Source: an uncultured bacterium
GTDB taxonomy: Bacteria > Planctomycetota > JAJSAM01 > JAJVHW01
Assembly (NCBI GenBank): GCA_937996235.1
Contig: CALKVK010000023.1
Coordinates: 222,142-286,141, forward strand
Length of the DNA stretch: 64,000 bases
Direction: 5' to 3'
Shown here: piece by piece, positions 50,133-58,881 of the stretch
Numbering within the stretch: position 1 is the first letter of the stretch
How the letters are laid out: each line of letters opens with the position of its first letter
The notes under the pieces: generated by a model
The model's input: only the letters and a program-made list of their open reading frames with translations
Told to the model about the DNA's origin: nothing
Databases searched by the model: none
Translations under genes and position numbers: made by a program

Positions 50133-52931
50133 ATGCGGATCGGAAGGACCCTGACGGGACTCGCGACGGGCGTTGCCGTCGCTGCCCTGCTGAGCACGCT
50201 CTTCGCCCCGACCGACGCGCTCGCGAAGAAGCGCCGGCGAGGCGGCGGCGCGCTGCGCGTCATCGACGTGAACGTGGGCGCGTTCGCCGGCGTGAAGCAC
50301 AACGCCGTGCTCGAGTTCAAGTTCACGACCGAAGTGGACCCGGCGACGGTGAGCCACGCGGTGCTGCAGGTGCGCGCGGCCAACGCGACGGGCACCGGCT
50401 TCACGCGCGAGGTGCCCGGGTCGTTCCAGGTCCGCGGGAACGTGGTCCGCTTCTTCCCGCGCCTGCCGACGCACCTGCGCAACCCCGACGATCCGCGCGG
50501 CGGCTTCTACTCGGCCGGTTCCGCGCGCGACAACGCCGACGAGAACGCCGGGTTCCAGCCCGCGACGAACTACCAGATCGACCTGATCGGACACCCCGCT
50601 CCGTCCGCGATCCGGTCGGTCAACGGCAAGCGGCTGAACCGCAGCTACCGCTACAACTTCACCACCGCGCCGATCACGCCGCGCAGCGACGCCTTCACGA
50701 TCGACACGTACGGCGACGCGCCCCCTCCGGGCGTGCGCTTCACGAACCCGCCCGACAAGGTCGCGTCGGCGCTCGACCAGTACGCGAAGCACGGCGGCAC
50801 GCAGGACGTCCCGGCCGACATCGCGGTCACGCTGTTCGGCCTGAAGGTCCCGCTCGCCCCGTCCACGGTCCGCAAGGACGGCGCCGTCACGCTGACGATG
50901 CTGGAGCGCCACGGCGACTCGGAGTTCCGCAAGCCGGTCAAGGGCACGACGTTCCTCGAGCAGAACTTCGACACGGCGCAGCTCTACTTCCAGCCCGACC
51001 TGCCGCTCCCCGACGTCGGCGTGTTCGCGCTGCGCATCACCAAGGACGTGAAGGACCTCACGGGTCGCTACGACTTCCGCAACAACGCGGAGCGTCTGCG
51101 CCTGCGCGCGATCTACGAGTTCCTCGACACGGCGCGGCGCCTCTCGCCCGACACGCCGTACGAGCAGCTCCAGGATCCGGAGCCGTCGCTCATCTCGGAC
51201 TGGCCGGCGAGCATCGCCGAGCGCGCCATCCTGAAGCGCAACGTGCTCGAGCTCGGCGACACGTACCCCGACGAGGTCGACCCGCGGGCGATGGTCATCT
51301 TCAGCTCGCGCGACGAGCAGATCTCGCGCGGGCAGCTCGTCCTCGACTTCCTCAAGTCCGACGGCTATCTCGACGACTCGCGCTCGACCGCCAGCTGGGA
51401 CGAGCTCGTCCCCAGCGCGGCGGCGGCGATCATGACGATCGCGGGCGGCAGCGCCGTGCACGGCGACTACTCGCCGGCCGTGAACGAGACGGTCAACACC
51501 GACTCGTTCCCGAACAACACGGTGCAGTGGCGCCGCCTGTTCATCCCGCCCGGCGTCGTGGTGACGATCACCGGTTCGCGCCCCGCCACCCTGCGGGCCC
51601 TCCAGGTCCAGATCGAGGGTGAGCTCCGCGCCGACGGCTCCGTCGGCGACACGGGCACGACGGCCGGCTACGACACCACGGTCGTCCAGAAGAAGGGCGG
51701 CAAGGGCGGCCCCGGCGGCGGCGTCGGCGGCGACTCGTCGCTGTCCATGCCGAACGGCTCGTCGACGACGCTCGGCGTCGGCAACCCGGGCATCGTCGGC
51801 AACGACGTCTTCGGCGAGCTCGCGGCTCCCGAGGACGGCGGTCGCGGCGGCCTCGGCGGCGGCGTCGCGCAGTCCACCGCCTACAACTTCGGCGGCGGCG
51901 GCGGCGGCGGCGGCGCACGCCTGGCCGGCACGGCCGGCTCCGCGGCCGCGGGACCGTACGCGTCGTGGAGCGGTGCGGGCGGCGCCGGCGGCGCAGGCTC
52001 GCAGAACGACGACCTCGAGCCCCTGGTCGGCGGCGCCGGCGGCGGCTCGGGCGGCAACGGCTCGTACCCGTACTACACCACGTGGAACAAGTCGGCCGGC
52101 GGCGGTGGCGGCGGCGGCGGCGCGATCCGCGTCCAGACCTCCGGCGTCTTCGAGATCGGCGCGCAGGGCGTCGTCCGCTCGCGCGGCGGCAACGGCGGCA
52201 ACGGCGGCGGCAGCTCGAGCACCATCAGCGCGGGCCCCGGTGGCGCGGGCGGCGGCGGCTCGGTGCTGCTGCAGACCAGCCAGAAGTTCAGCATCTCGAG
52301 CCCGGCCGGCTGCACCGACGTGCGCGGCGGAGCGGGCGGCTCGCAGACCGGCTCGTACGTGGCGCCCTCGGGCGGCAGCGGCGGCGCCGGCTACGTGCGG
52401 CTCGAGAGCCCCACGGGCGGGCTGCAGATCCCCGGCGCGACGACCGGCTTCTTCGACCCGGTCGGTGCCGGCGTCCCGAGCTACGTCACGTCGCTCTGGA
52501 TCGACACCGGTGTGGACGGCCCGCGCTTCGTGAACTTCACCGCGAACGACTTCGACTACGTCGCGAACAACGACGCGATCCTGATCGAGATGCAGTGCGC
52601 GGTCGAGGACACGAGCAACTTCGGTTCGCCGAAGCTCGACGCCCTCAACCCGGACGGCACGACGCAGGACCCGAGCGAGGTCTCGCGCTGGATCCCGGTG
52701 CGCTACATCGACAACACGGGCAAGGGTGGAACGGCCATCCCGAACATCCCGGGCTACAACCCGGCGACGCAGGGCTCCGACTACACCTTCGACGTCGCGT
52801 CGCAGATCAACGGCCTCAACTACAAGTTCGTCCGCTTCCGCGTGACGTTCCAGCTCAGCGACGACCAGGCGAACGGCCAGGCGCTCCCGTACGTGGATCG
52901 CGTCGCGCTGACGTTCGAGTTCAACTTCTGA
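50133..52931 (+). CDS. Large secreted surface protein with glycine-rich repeat domain
   Basis: 932 aa, ATG with AAGGAG five bases upstream; an earlier ATG at 50112 lies before that site. Signal peptide MRIGRTLTGLATGVAVAALL... ends ALA. Residues ~40-220 look like an Ig-like/SbsA-type domain (LRVIDVNVGAFAGVKHNAVL, EFKFTTEVDPATVSHAVLQV); a second related unit begins near residue 230. Residues ~510-770 are glycine-rich blocks alternating with short hydrophobic strands, e.g. AGGGGGGGGAIRVQTSG and GPGGAGGGGSVLLQTSQ, suggesting a repetitive beta-solenoid. The last ~160 residues are beta-rich and end in -FEFNF. Likely an envelope or appendage component. Confidence 0.78.
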   Translation: MRIGRTLTGLATGVAVAALLSTLFAPTDALAKKRRRGGGALRVIDVNVGAFAGVKHNAVLEFKFTTEVDPATVSHAVLQVRAANATGTGFTREVPGSFQVRGNVVRFFPRLPTHLRNPDDPRGGFYSAGSARDNADENAGFQPATNYQIDLIGHPAPSAIRSVNGKRLNRSYRYNFTTAPITPRSDAFTIDTYGDAPPPGVRFTNPPDKVASALDQYAKHGGTQDVPADIAVTLFGLKVPLAPSTVRKDGAVTLTMLERHGDSEFRKPVKGTTFLEQNFDTAQLYFQPDLPLPDVGVFALRITKDVKDLTGRYDFRNNAERLRLRAIYEFLDTARRLSPDTPYEQLQDPEPSLISDWPASIAERAILKRNVLELGDTYPDEVDPRAMVIFSSRDEQISRGQLVLDFLKSDGYLDDSRSTASWDELVPSAAAAIMTIAGGSAVHGDYSPAVNETVNTDSFPNNTVQWRRLFIPPGVVVTITGSRPATLRALQVQIEGELRADGSVGDTGTTAGYDTTVVQKKGGKGGPGGGVGGDSSLSMPNGSSTTLGVGNPGIVGNDVFGELAAPEDGGRGGLGGGVAQSTAYNFGGGGGGGGARLAGTAGSAAAGPYASWSGAGGAGGAGSQNDDLEPLVGGAGGGSGGNGSYPYYTTWNKSAGGGGGGGGAIRVQTSGVFEIGAQGVVRSRGGNGGNGGGSSSTISAGPGGAGGGGSVLLQTSQKFSISSPAGCTDVRGGAGGSQTGSYVAPSGGSGGAGYVRLESPTGGLQIPGATTGFFDPVGAGVPSYVTSLWIDTGVDGPRFVNFTANDFDYVANNDAILIEMQCAVEDTSNFGSPKLDALNPDGTTQDPSEVSRWIPVRYIDNTGKGGTAIPNIPGYNPATQGSDYTFDVASQINGLNYKFVRFRVTFQLSDDQANGQALPYVDRVALTFEFNF

Positions 52932-52938
52932 CAGCCCG

Positions 52939-52964
52939 CGAGTCGGCCCCGCGGGGCCGACTCG
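52939..52964 (+). terminator. Strong hairpin terminator-like element
   Basis: CGAGTCGGCCCC and its exact complement form a 12-bp stem with a two-base central gap, eight bases after the surface protein stop. No T-run follows, so it may act in mRNA stability or as a Rho-assisted or U-less terminator, common in GC-rich genomes. Confidence 0.6.
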
Positions 52965-52978
52965 ACCGAGGACACACG

Positions 52979-53008
52979 ACCGGGCGCCGTCGCGAGACGG
53001 CGCCCGGT
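52979..53008 (+). terminator. Second hairpin terminator-like element
   Basis: ACCGGGCGCCGTC (52979-52991) and its complement (52996-53008) form a 13-bp stem with a GCGA loop. It directly follows the first hairpin, 55 bp before the selB start, so the two together likely isolate selB from the highly structured surface protein mRNA. Confidence 0.6.
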
Positions 53009-53063
53009 TCGATTCGCGGCGCGCTGCCGCAGCGTCCCCGGGCGAGACTGGTACCCTCCGCCC

Positions 53064-54998
53064 ATGCCGAACCCGTCGACCGAACGCCGGATCCTGCCCG
53101 TCACGCTGGGCACCGCGGGTCACATCGACCACGGCAAGACGACGCTCCTGCGCGCGCTCGCCGGCGGGGAGCAGGACACCGACCGGCTCGCCGAGGAGCG
53201 TGCCCGCGGCCTCACGATCGACGTGGGCTACGCCGAGCTGATGCTCGACGACGGCGTCGAGGTGGGCGTCGTGGACGTGCCGGGGCACGAGCGCTTCATC
53301 CGCAACATGGTCGCGGGCGCGACGGGGATCGACGTCGTGCTGCTCGTGGTGGCCGCCGACGACGGCGTGATGCCGCAGACGCGTGAGCACCTGCAGATCA
53401 TGTCGCTGCTCGGGCTGCGCTCCGGCGTGGTCGCGCTGAACAAGGCCGACACGGTCGACGCGGAGATGCTCGAGCTGGTGCGCTCCGAGGTGCAGGACCT
53501 CGTGGAGGGCACGTTCCTCGGGTCCGCGGCCATCCTGCCGGTGTCGGGCGTCACGGGCGCGGGCGTCCCGGAGCTGCGCCGCGAGATCTCGCGGCTCGTG
53601 CGCGGCGTGCCGCCGCGCGACGCCGACGGCTTCTTCCGGATGCCCATCCTGCGCGTGTTCACGTCGCCGGGCTTCGGCACCGTCGTGACGGGCATCCCGA
53701 GCTCCGGGCGCCTGCGCGTCGGCGAGCGCGTGGCGGTGGAGCCCGACGATCGCAAGGGACGCGTCCGCGGCCTGCAGGTCTACCACCGCCCCGCCGAGGA
53801 GGCCGCCGCAGGCCACCGCACCGCCGTGAACGTCGCGGACCTCGAGCACCGCAAGGTCCGCCGCGGCGACGTGCTCTGCACGCCCGACGTGTTCCGCGCC
53901 GAGGCGCTCCTCGACGTGCGGCTCGAGCTGCTGCGCTCCGTGCCGCGGCCGCTGCGCCACAACCAGGAGGTGCGCCTGCACGTGGGGACGCTCGAGTGCG
54001 CCGCACGCGTGCTGCTGCTCGGCGCGCGCACGCTCGCGCCGGGCGAGAGCACGTGGGCGCAGCTCAAGCTCGAGACCGCGGCCGTCATCGCGCCGGGCGA
54101 CCGGTTCATCCTGCGCACGTCGTCGCACGCGGCGACGCTCGGCGGGGGCACGATCCTCGGCGGCGGGCGCTACGGCTCGCGACGGCGCCGCGGGGGCGGC
54201 GCCGACGAGTTCGAGGAGCGCGCGCGCGGCCTCGAGGACCTGCGCACCGCCGTGGAGTCGCACGTGCGCCGTGCGCACCTCGCCGGCACCGACCGCGACG
54301 CCGCCGTGCGCGCGCTGCTGCGCCGGCCCGAGGAGGTCCGCCCCCACGTCGAGGCGCTCGCGGCGGAGGGACGCATCCTCGACGTCGGCCGCGGCACGCT
54401 GCTGCACGCGACGGCGGTGGAGCGCGGCGAGGCCGCGATCGTGGCGGAGCTCGAGCGCTTCCACGAACGCCACCCGCTCGGCATCGGCCTCAAGAAGGCA
54501 CTGCTCCCCGGCGCGATCGACGCGTCTCCGAGCGTCGTCGACGGGCTGGTCGAGCGCCTCGTCGCGGCCGGGCGGCTGACCGCGCTCAGCGAGGGGCGCC
54601 TGCGCCTGACCGCGTGCGCGCCGGCGCTGAGCGATGCGCAGCGCGCGCGCTGCGACACGATCCTCGAGCTCCTCGCGCGCGACCCGTGGCAGACGCCGCG
54701 CGACACCGAGCTGCCGGGGCTCGTCGAGGCGCTCGACGCCGAGGTCGAGCAGCTCCTGGCGCTGCTCGAGCACGAGGGCCGGCTGGTCCGGCTGCGCGAC
54801 GGCGTCGTGCTCCTGACGGAGACCGTCGAGACCGCGAAGGAGCAGATCCGCGCACACTGCGCGACGTCCGGCACGCTGACGCCCGCGGACCTGCGCAGCA
54901 TCGTCGGCGCGACGCGCAAGTACGGCATCCCGTTCCTCGAGTACCTCGACCAGACGGGCTTCACGCGACGCGTCGGCGACACGCGCGTCCTGCGCTGA
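53064..54998 (+). CDS. selB: Selenocysteine-specific translation elongation factor SelB
   Basis: 644 aa, ATG start. G1 is LGTAGHIDHGKTTLLRALAG, then DTDRLAEERARGLTIDVGYA, G3 VVDVPGHERFIRNMVAGATG and G4 VVALNKADTVDAEML, in the SelB arrangement that distinguishes it from EF-Tu. PSSGRLRVGERVAVEP belongs to the middle beta-barrel domains. The C-terminal ~250 residues contain winged-helix-like repeats (IGLKKALLPGAIDASPSVVD, TVETAKEQIRAHCATSGTLT), as in SelB, where they bind the SECIS hairpin. The organism therefore should decode UGA as selenocysteine. selA, selD and the special tRNA are not in this window. Confidence 0.92.
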   Translation: MPNPSTERRILPVTLGTAGHIDHGKTTLLRALAGGEQDTDRLAEERARGLTIDVGYAELMLDDGVEVGVVDVPGHERFIRNMVAGATGIDVVLLVVAADDGVMPQTREHLQIMSLLGLRSGVVALNKADTVDAEMLELVRSEVQDLVEGTFLGSAAILPVSGVTGAGVPELRREISRLVRGVPPRDADGFFRMPILRVFTSPGFGTVVTGIPSSGRLRVGERVAVEPDDRKGRVRGLQVYHRPAEEAAAGHRTAVNVADLEHRKVRRGDVLCTPDVFRAEALLDVRLELLRSVPRPLRHNQEVRLHVGTLECAARVLLLGARTLAPGESTWAQLKLETAAVIAPGDRFILRTSSHAATLGGGTILGGGRYGSRRRRGGGADEFEERARGLEDLRTAVESHVRRAHLAGTDRDAAVRALLRRPEEVRPHVEALAAEGRILDVGRGTLLHATAVERGEAAIVAELERFHERHPLGIGLKKALLPGAIDASPSVVDGLVERLVAAGRLTALSEGRLRLTACAPALSDAQRARCDTILELLARDPWQTPRDTELPGLVEALDAEVEQLLALLEHEGRLVRLRDGVVLLTETVETAKEQIRAHCATSGTLTPADLRSIVGATRKYGIPFLEYLDQTGFTRRVGDTRVLR

Positions 54999-55167
54999 GT
55001 CGCCGCTCCGCCGGTGTCCCCGCCCCGGCGTACGGTGACGCCGTCGAGGCGGCCGCGCGGGAGGCCGGCGGGCCGGAGCGCGGCATGGTGGCCGGCCCGC
55101 GTGCCCGGCTCGACGGGAGGCCCCCATCGTCCGCATCCCCCCCTCGCTCGCCGCACGCCGCTGGGTC

Positions 55168-56889
55168 GTGCGCCCGGCGCAGCCGCGCGCGGCCGCGGAG
55201 CTCGCGCAGGAGGCCGGGCTGCACCGCGTCGCGGCGCAGTGCCTGCTGAACCGCGGCGTCGGCGAGCCCGAGGCGGTGCGGCAGTTCCTGCGCGGCGGGC
55301 TCGGCACGCTGCTGCGGCCGGACGCGCTGCCCGACATCGAGCCCGCCGTCGCGCGCATCCGGCGCGCGCTGCGCGAGCGCGAGACGATCTGCGTCTGGGG
55401 CGACTACGACGTCGACGGCGTCGCCGGTGCCGCGCTCTTCGTGCGCTTCCTGCGGCTGCTCGGCGCGGCGCGCGTGGTGCCCTTCCTGCCCCAGCGCACC
55501 GGCTCCGGCTACGGCTTCCACTGGCCGACGATGGAGCGCCTCGCGCGCGAGGAGGGCGTGACGCTCTTCGTGTCGGTGGACCACGGCTCGACCGCCTTCG
55601 ACGCCGTGCGCCGTGCGCGCGACGCCGGCCTCGACGTCGTCGTCGCGGACCACCACGAGATGTCCGACCCGCTGCCGCCGGCGGTCGCGATCGTCAACCC
55701 GAAGCGTGCCGACTCCGCGTACGGGTTCGCATCGCTCTGCGGGACCGGCGTGGCGATGAAGCTCGCGTGGGCGGTCGCGTCGGAGCTGTCGCCCGACGCG
55801 CGCGTCTCCGACGAGGTGCGCGCGTTCCTGATCGACGCGCTCGCCTTCGCCGTGCTCGGCACGGTGGCCGACGTCGTACCGCTCGTGGGCGAGAACCGCG
55901 TCATCGTGCGCCATGGGCTCTCGGTGCTGGCCGCGCGCTCCCACGCCGGCGTCGCGGCCCTGCTCGACGTGGCCGGCGTGCGCGGCCCGCTGCGCGCGTC
56001 CGACGTCGCGTTCAAGCTCGCGCCGCGGCTGAACGCGGCCGGGCGCATGGGCAGCGCCGACGCCGCGCTCGAGCTGCTGCTCACCGACGACCCGGTGCGC
56101 GCGGGCGATCTCGCCCGGCGGCTCGAGGCGGCGAACGAGCGCCGCCGCGCGATCGAGCGCAGCGTCGCCGACGAGGCGCGCGCGTGCGTGACGCGCGAGT
56201 TCGGCGGTCGCCCGAGCGACGCGATCGCGCTGCACGGCGACGCGTGGCACCACGGCGTCATCGGCATCGTCGCCGCGCGGCTCGTCGACGAGTTCCACGT
56301 CCCCGTCGTGATCGTGAGCAGCGAGGGCGGCGTCGGCCGCGGCTCCGCGCGCTCGGTGCCGGGCTTCGCGCTGCACGAGGCGCTCGCCGCGTGCGGCGAG
56401 CACCTGGTCGCACACGGCGGACACGCCGCCGCAGCCGGTCTCACGATCGAGCCGGCGCGCTTCCCCGCGTTCCGCGACGCCTTCCGCCGCTACGCGGCGG
56501 AGCACGTGCCCGACGCGTCGCGCACGCCGACGCTCGAGCTCGACGCGGAGGTCGAGCCGGGCGACGTCGACCCGTCGCTGGCGGCGTGCCTCGAGCGCCT
56601 CGAGCCGTTCGGCGCCGGCAACCCGGAGCCGCTGCTGCTGCTGCGCCGCGTCACGGTCGCCGGCCGCCCGCGCCGCATGGGCGCGGAGTCCGAGCACGTC
56701 GCCTTCCACGCCGGGCGCGACGGCCGCGCGCTGCGCTGCGTCGCGTTCCGCCGCGCCGCCGAGCTCGCGCCGCTGCTCGAGTCGGGCGCGCCGCTCGACA
56801 TCGCCTTCGCGCCGCAGCAGAACGCCTTCCGCGGCGCGCACGAGGTCGAGGGGCTCGTCCGCGACGTGCGCGCGTCCTCCGACGACTGA
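55168..56889 (+). CDS. recJ: Single-stranded-DNA exonuclease RecJ
   Basis: 573 aa from the GTG at 55168. DHH phosphoesterase core: RETICVWGDYDVDGVAGAAL (first Asp set), TLFVSVDHGSTAFDAV, DVVVADHHEMSDPLPPAVAI with D-H-H, and FAVLGTVADVVPLVGENRVI. The DHHA1 part has FKLAPRLNAAGRMGSADAAL and EHLVAHGGHAAAAGLTIEPA. RecJ degrades 5'-ended single strands in recombination and mismatch repair. Homologues usually begin with a W-V-V-R-P-like stretch a few residues in; codons for R-R-W-V lie just upstream of this start, so the true start may be an ATC near 55126 preceded by GGGAGG (see findings). Confidence 0.92.
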   Translation: MRPAQPRAAAELAQEAGLHRVAAQCLLNRGVGEPEAVRQFLRGGLGTLLRPDALPDIEPAVARIRRALRERETICVWGDYDVDGVAGAALFVRFLRLLGAARVVPFLPQRTGSGYGFHWPTMERLAREEGVTLFVSVDHGSTAFDAVRRARDAGLDVVVADHHEMSDPLPPAVAIVNPKRADSAYGFASLCGTGVAMKLAWAVASELSPDARVSDEVRAFLIDALAFAVLGTVADVVPLVGENRVIVRHGLSVLAARSHAGVAALLDVAGVRGPLRASDVAFKLAPRLNAAGRMGSADAALELLLTDDPVRAGDLARRLEAANERRRAIERSVADEARACVTREFGGRPSDAIALHGDAWHHGVIGIVAARLVDEFHVPVVIVSSEGGVGRGSARSVPGFALHEALAACGEHLVAHGGHAAAAGLTIEPARFPAFRDAFRRYAAEHVPDASRTPTLELDAEVEPGDVDPSLAACLERLEPFGAGNPEPLLLLRRVTVAGRPRRMGAESEHVAFHAGRDGRALRCVAFRRAAELAPLLESGAPLDIAFAPQQNAFRGAHEVEGLVRDVRASSDD

Positions 56890-56895
56890 GCCGGC

Positions 56896-56913
56896 GCCGC
56901 CCCCCCGGGCGGC
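56896..56913 (+). terminator. Hairpin after recJ
   Basis: GCCGCCC (56896-56902) and GGGCGGC (56907-56913) form a 7-bp stem around CCCC, seven bases after the stop codon, with no T-run. A short GACGCC repeat (four copies, 56915-56938) follows. Confidence 0.45.
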
Positions 56914-57023
56914 CGACGCCGACGCCGACGCCGACGCCGCGCGGCGCAGAGCTGCGCGCGCGCGACCGACCGCTCCTGCTATCGTCGCGCGGCCGCGGAC
57001 CGACCCGACGCAGGAGCCTCCAC

Positions 57024-58856
57024 GTGCAGCTTCGCAGCAGGACCTTCCTCCTCCCCGTGCTCCCCCTCCTCGCGTCCACGGCGCTCGCGGGAGCGGAGCG
57101 GCGCGAGCCGCCCCGGGAGACGCCGACCCCCGAGATCACCGCGGGGGAGTTCCTGACACGCGCTGCGTATCTCGCGTCCGACGAGCTCGCGGGGCGCGAG
57201 TCCGGCGCCGAGGGCGGGCGGCTCGCCGAGGAGTACGTCGCCGCCGAGTTCGCACGTCTCGGCGTCGAGCCGCTCGGGGACGACGGCACGCTGTTCCAGC
57301 AGGTCGCGCTGCCCTCGCGCGCGGCGGACGCCGAGAACACGTGGCTCGAGCGCGTCGGCCCCGACGGCGAGCGCGCGCGGAAGGGGACGGCGGGCGACGT
57401 GCTGCCGTTCGGCTTCTCCCCGAACGCCGAGGCCGAGGGCGACGTCGTGTTCGCCGGCTTCGGCCTGACGGACGAGACGCAGGGCTACGACGACTTCGCC
57501 GGCGTCGACGTGACGGGGCGCGTCGTGCTGCTCCTGCGCCACGGCCCCGCCGAGGACGCCGCCGACTCGCCGTGGGCGATGCGCCGCGGCGCGCCGGGCC
57601 TGCGCCGCAACGCGCAGCTGCTCAGCTTCACCGCCAAGGCGGAGCGCGCCGCGAAGGCCGGCGCCGCGGCGGTGCTCGTCGTCAACGACTACCACCACGA
57701 GGAGGACGAGCTGCCCGTCGCCGTGCGCGCGGACATGGCGCCCGTGCCCGTGCTCGGTGTGCGGCGCGCGATCGCCGAGGAGCTGTGCGCGGGCGTCGAG
57801 GGCGGGCTGCGCGGCCTGCAGCAGGCGATCGACGCGGACCGCCGCCCGCGCTCGCAGGCGCTGCCGGGCGTGCGCGTGCGTGTGCGTTCCGCGTCGCACA
57901 CGTCGAGCGCGCGCAACGTCGTCGGTGTGCTGCGCGGCAGCGACCCCGCGCTCGCCGACGAGGCGGTCGTGTTGGGCGCGCACCTGGATCACGTCGGCCT
58001 CGGTCGGTTCGGCAGCGCGGGCGGCAGCGCGGCCGCCGGGAAGATCCACAACGGCGCCGACGACAACGCGTCGGGCACCGCGGCGCTGCTGGAGATCGTC
58101 GAGTGGCTGCGGGCGCAGCCGGCCCCGCCGCGCTCGATCGTCGTCGCCGCGTGGTGCGGCGAGGAGCAGGGCCTCGTCGGCAGCCGCTCGTACTGCGACG
58201 CGCCGCTCTGGCCGCTCGCGAAGACGGTCGCGTGCGTCAACCTCGACATGGTCGGCCGCTACCGCGACGCCGAGGCGGGCGACGAGGGGCTGATGATCGA
58301 GGGCGCGCCGACCGGCGCGGGCCTCGACGCGCTCGTCGCGCGCGTCGAGGCCGCGAGCGGCCTGCGCACGACGCGCTCGTGGGAGGCGTGGGAGCAGAGC
58401 GACCACTTCGCGTTCTACGCGAAGCGCGTCCCGGCCCTGTTCCTGACGACCGGACTGCACCCCGAGTACCACCGCCCCGAGGACGACTGGTGGCTCCTGC
58501 GCGGCGACGGTGCCGCGCGCGTGGCGCAGCTCGCGGCGCGGCTCGTGCTCGAGATCGCCTCCGTCGCGGAGCGCCCCGCGTTCGTGGAGCGCCCGCCGCA
58601 GCCGGTGCTCGGCGTGCAGCTCGACGACGCGCCGGGCGGCGGCGTCCTGCTGCGCTTCGTCTACCCGGACATGGGCGCGCACCGCGCGGGTCTCCGCCCG
58701 GGCGACGTGCTCACCGAGTGGGACGGCGCGGCGCTCGCGAACTCGGGCGCGCTGCGGGCACGGCTCGGCACCGCGCAGGTCGGCCAGACCGTGCGGATCG
58801 CGTACGTGCGCGACGGCGCACGGCACGAGGCGGAGCTGACGCTCAGCGGCCGCTGA
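57024..58856 (+). CDS. Secreted M28-family aminopeptidase with PA and PDZ domains
   Basis: 610 aa, GTG with AGGAG nine bases upstream. The signal peptide is QLRSRTFLLPVLPLLASTAL, ending AGA. A PA-like insert precedes the catalytic core (ERVGPDGERARKGTAGDVLP through VLGVRRAIAEELC). Zinc peptidase motifs: VVLGAHLDHVGLGR (His/Asp), GADDNASGTAALLEIVEW, VAAWCGEEQGLVGSRSYC (Glu-Glu), CVNLDMVGRYRDAE and EQSDHFAFYAKRVP, ending in the last His ligand HPEYHRPEDDWW. After ~residue 520 a PDZ-like domain (VLGVQLDDAPGGGVLLRFVY, RAGLRPGDVLTEWDG). Exported aminopeptidase, probably for peptide scavenging. Confidence 0.9.
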   Translation: MQLRSRTFLLPVLPLLASTALAGAERREPPRETPTPEITAGEFLTRAAYLASDELAGRESGAEGGRLAEEYVAAEFARLGVEPLGDDGTLFQQVALPSRAADAENTWLERVGPDGERARKGTAGDVLPFGFSPNAEAEGDVVFAGFGLTDETQGYDDFAGVDVTGRVVLLLRHGPAEDAADSPWAMRRGAPGLRRNAQLLSFTAKAERAAKAGAAAVLVVNDYHHEEDELPVAVRADMAPVPVLGVRRAIAEELCAGVEGGLRGLQQAIDADRRPRSQALPGVRVRVRSASHTSSARNVVGVLRGSDPALADEAVVLGAHLDHVGLGRFGSAGGSAAAGKIHNGADDNASGTAALLEIVEWLRAQPAPPRSIVVAAWCGEEQGLVGSRSYCDAPLWPLAKTVACVNLDMVGRYRDAEAGDEGLMIEGAPTGAGLDALVARVEAASGLRTTRSWEAWEQSDHFAFYAKRVPALFLTTGLHPEYHRPEDDWWLLRGDGAARVAQLAARLVLEIASVAERPAFVERPPQPVLGVQLDDAPGGGVLLRFVYPDMGAHRAGLRPGDVLTEWDGAALANSGALRARLGTAQVGQTVRIAYVRDGARHEAELTLSGR

Positions 58857-58881
58857 CGCGCGCGTTCGACGCAGCGCGTCG

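Noticed and set aside
56915..56938. Four tandem GACGCC copies after recJ
   Set aside because: Short microsatellite-like run expected in GC-rich DNA; no structure beyond the nearby hairpin.
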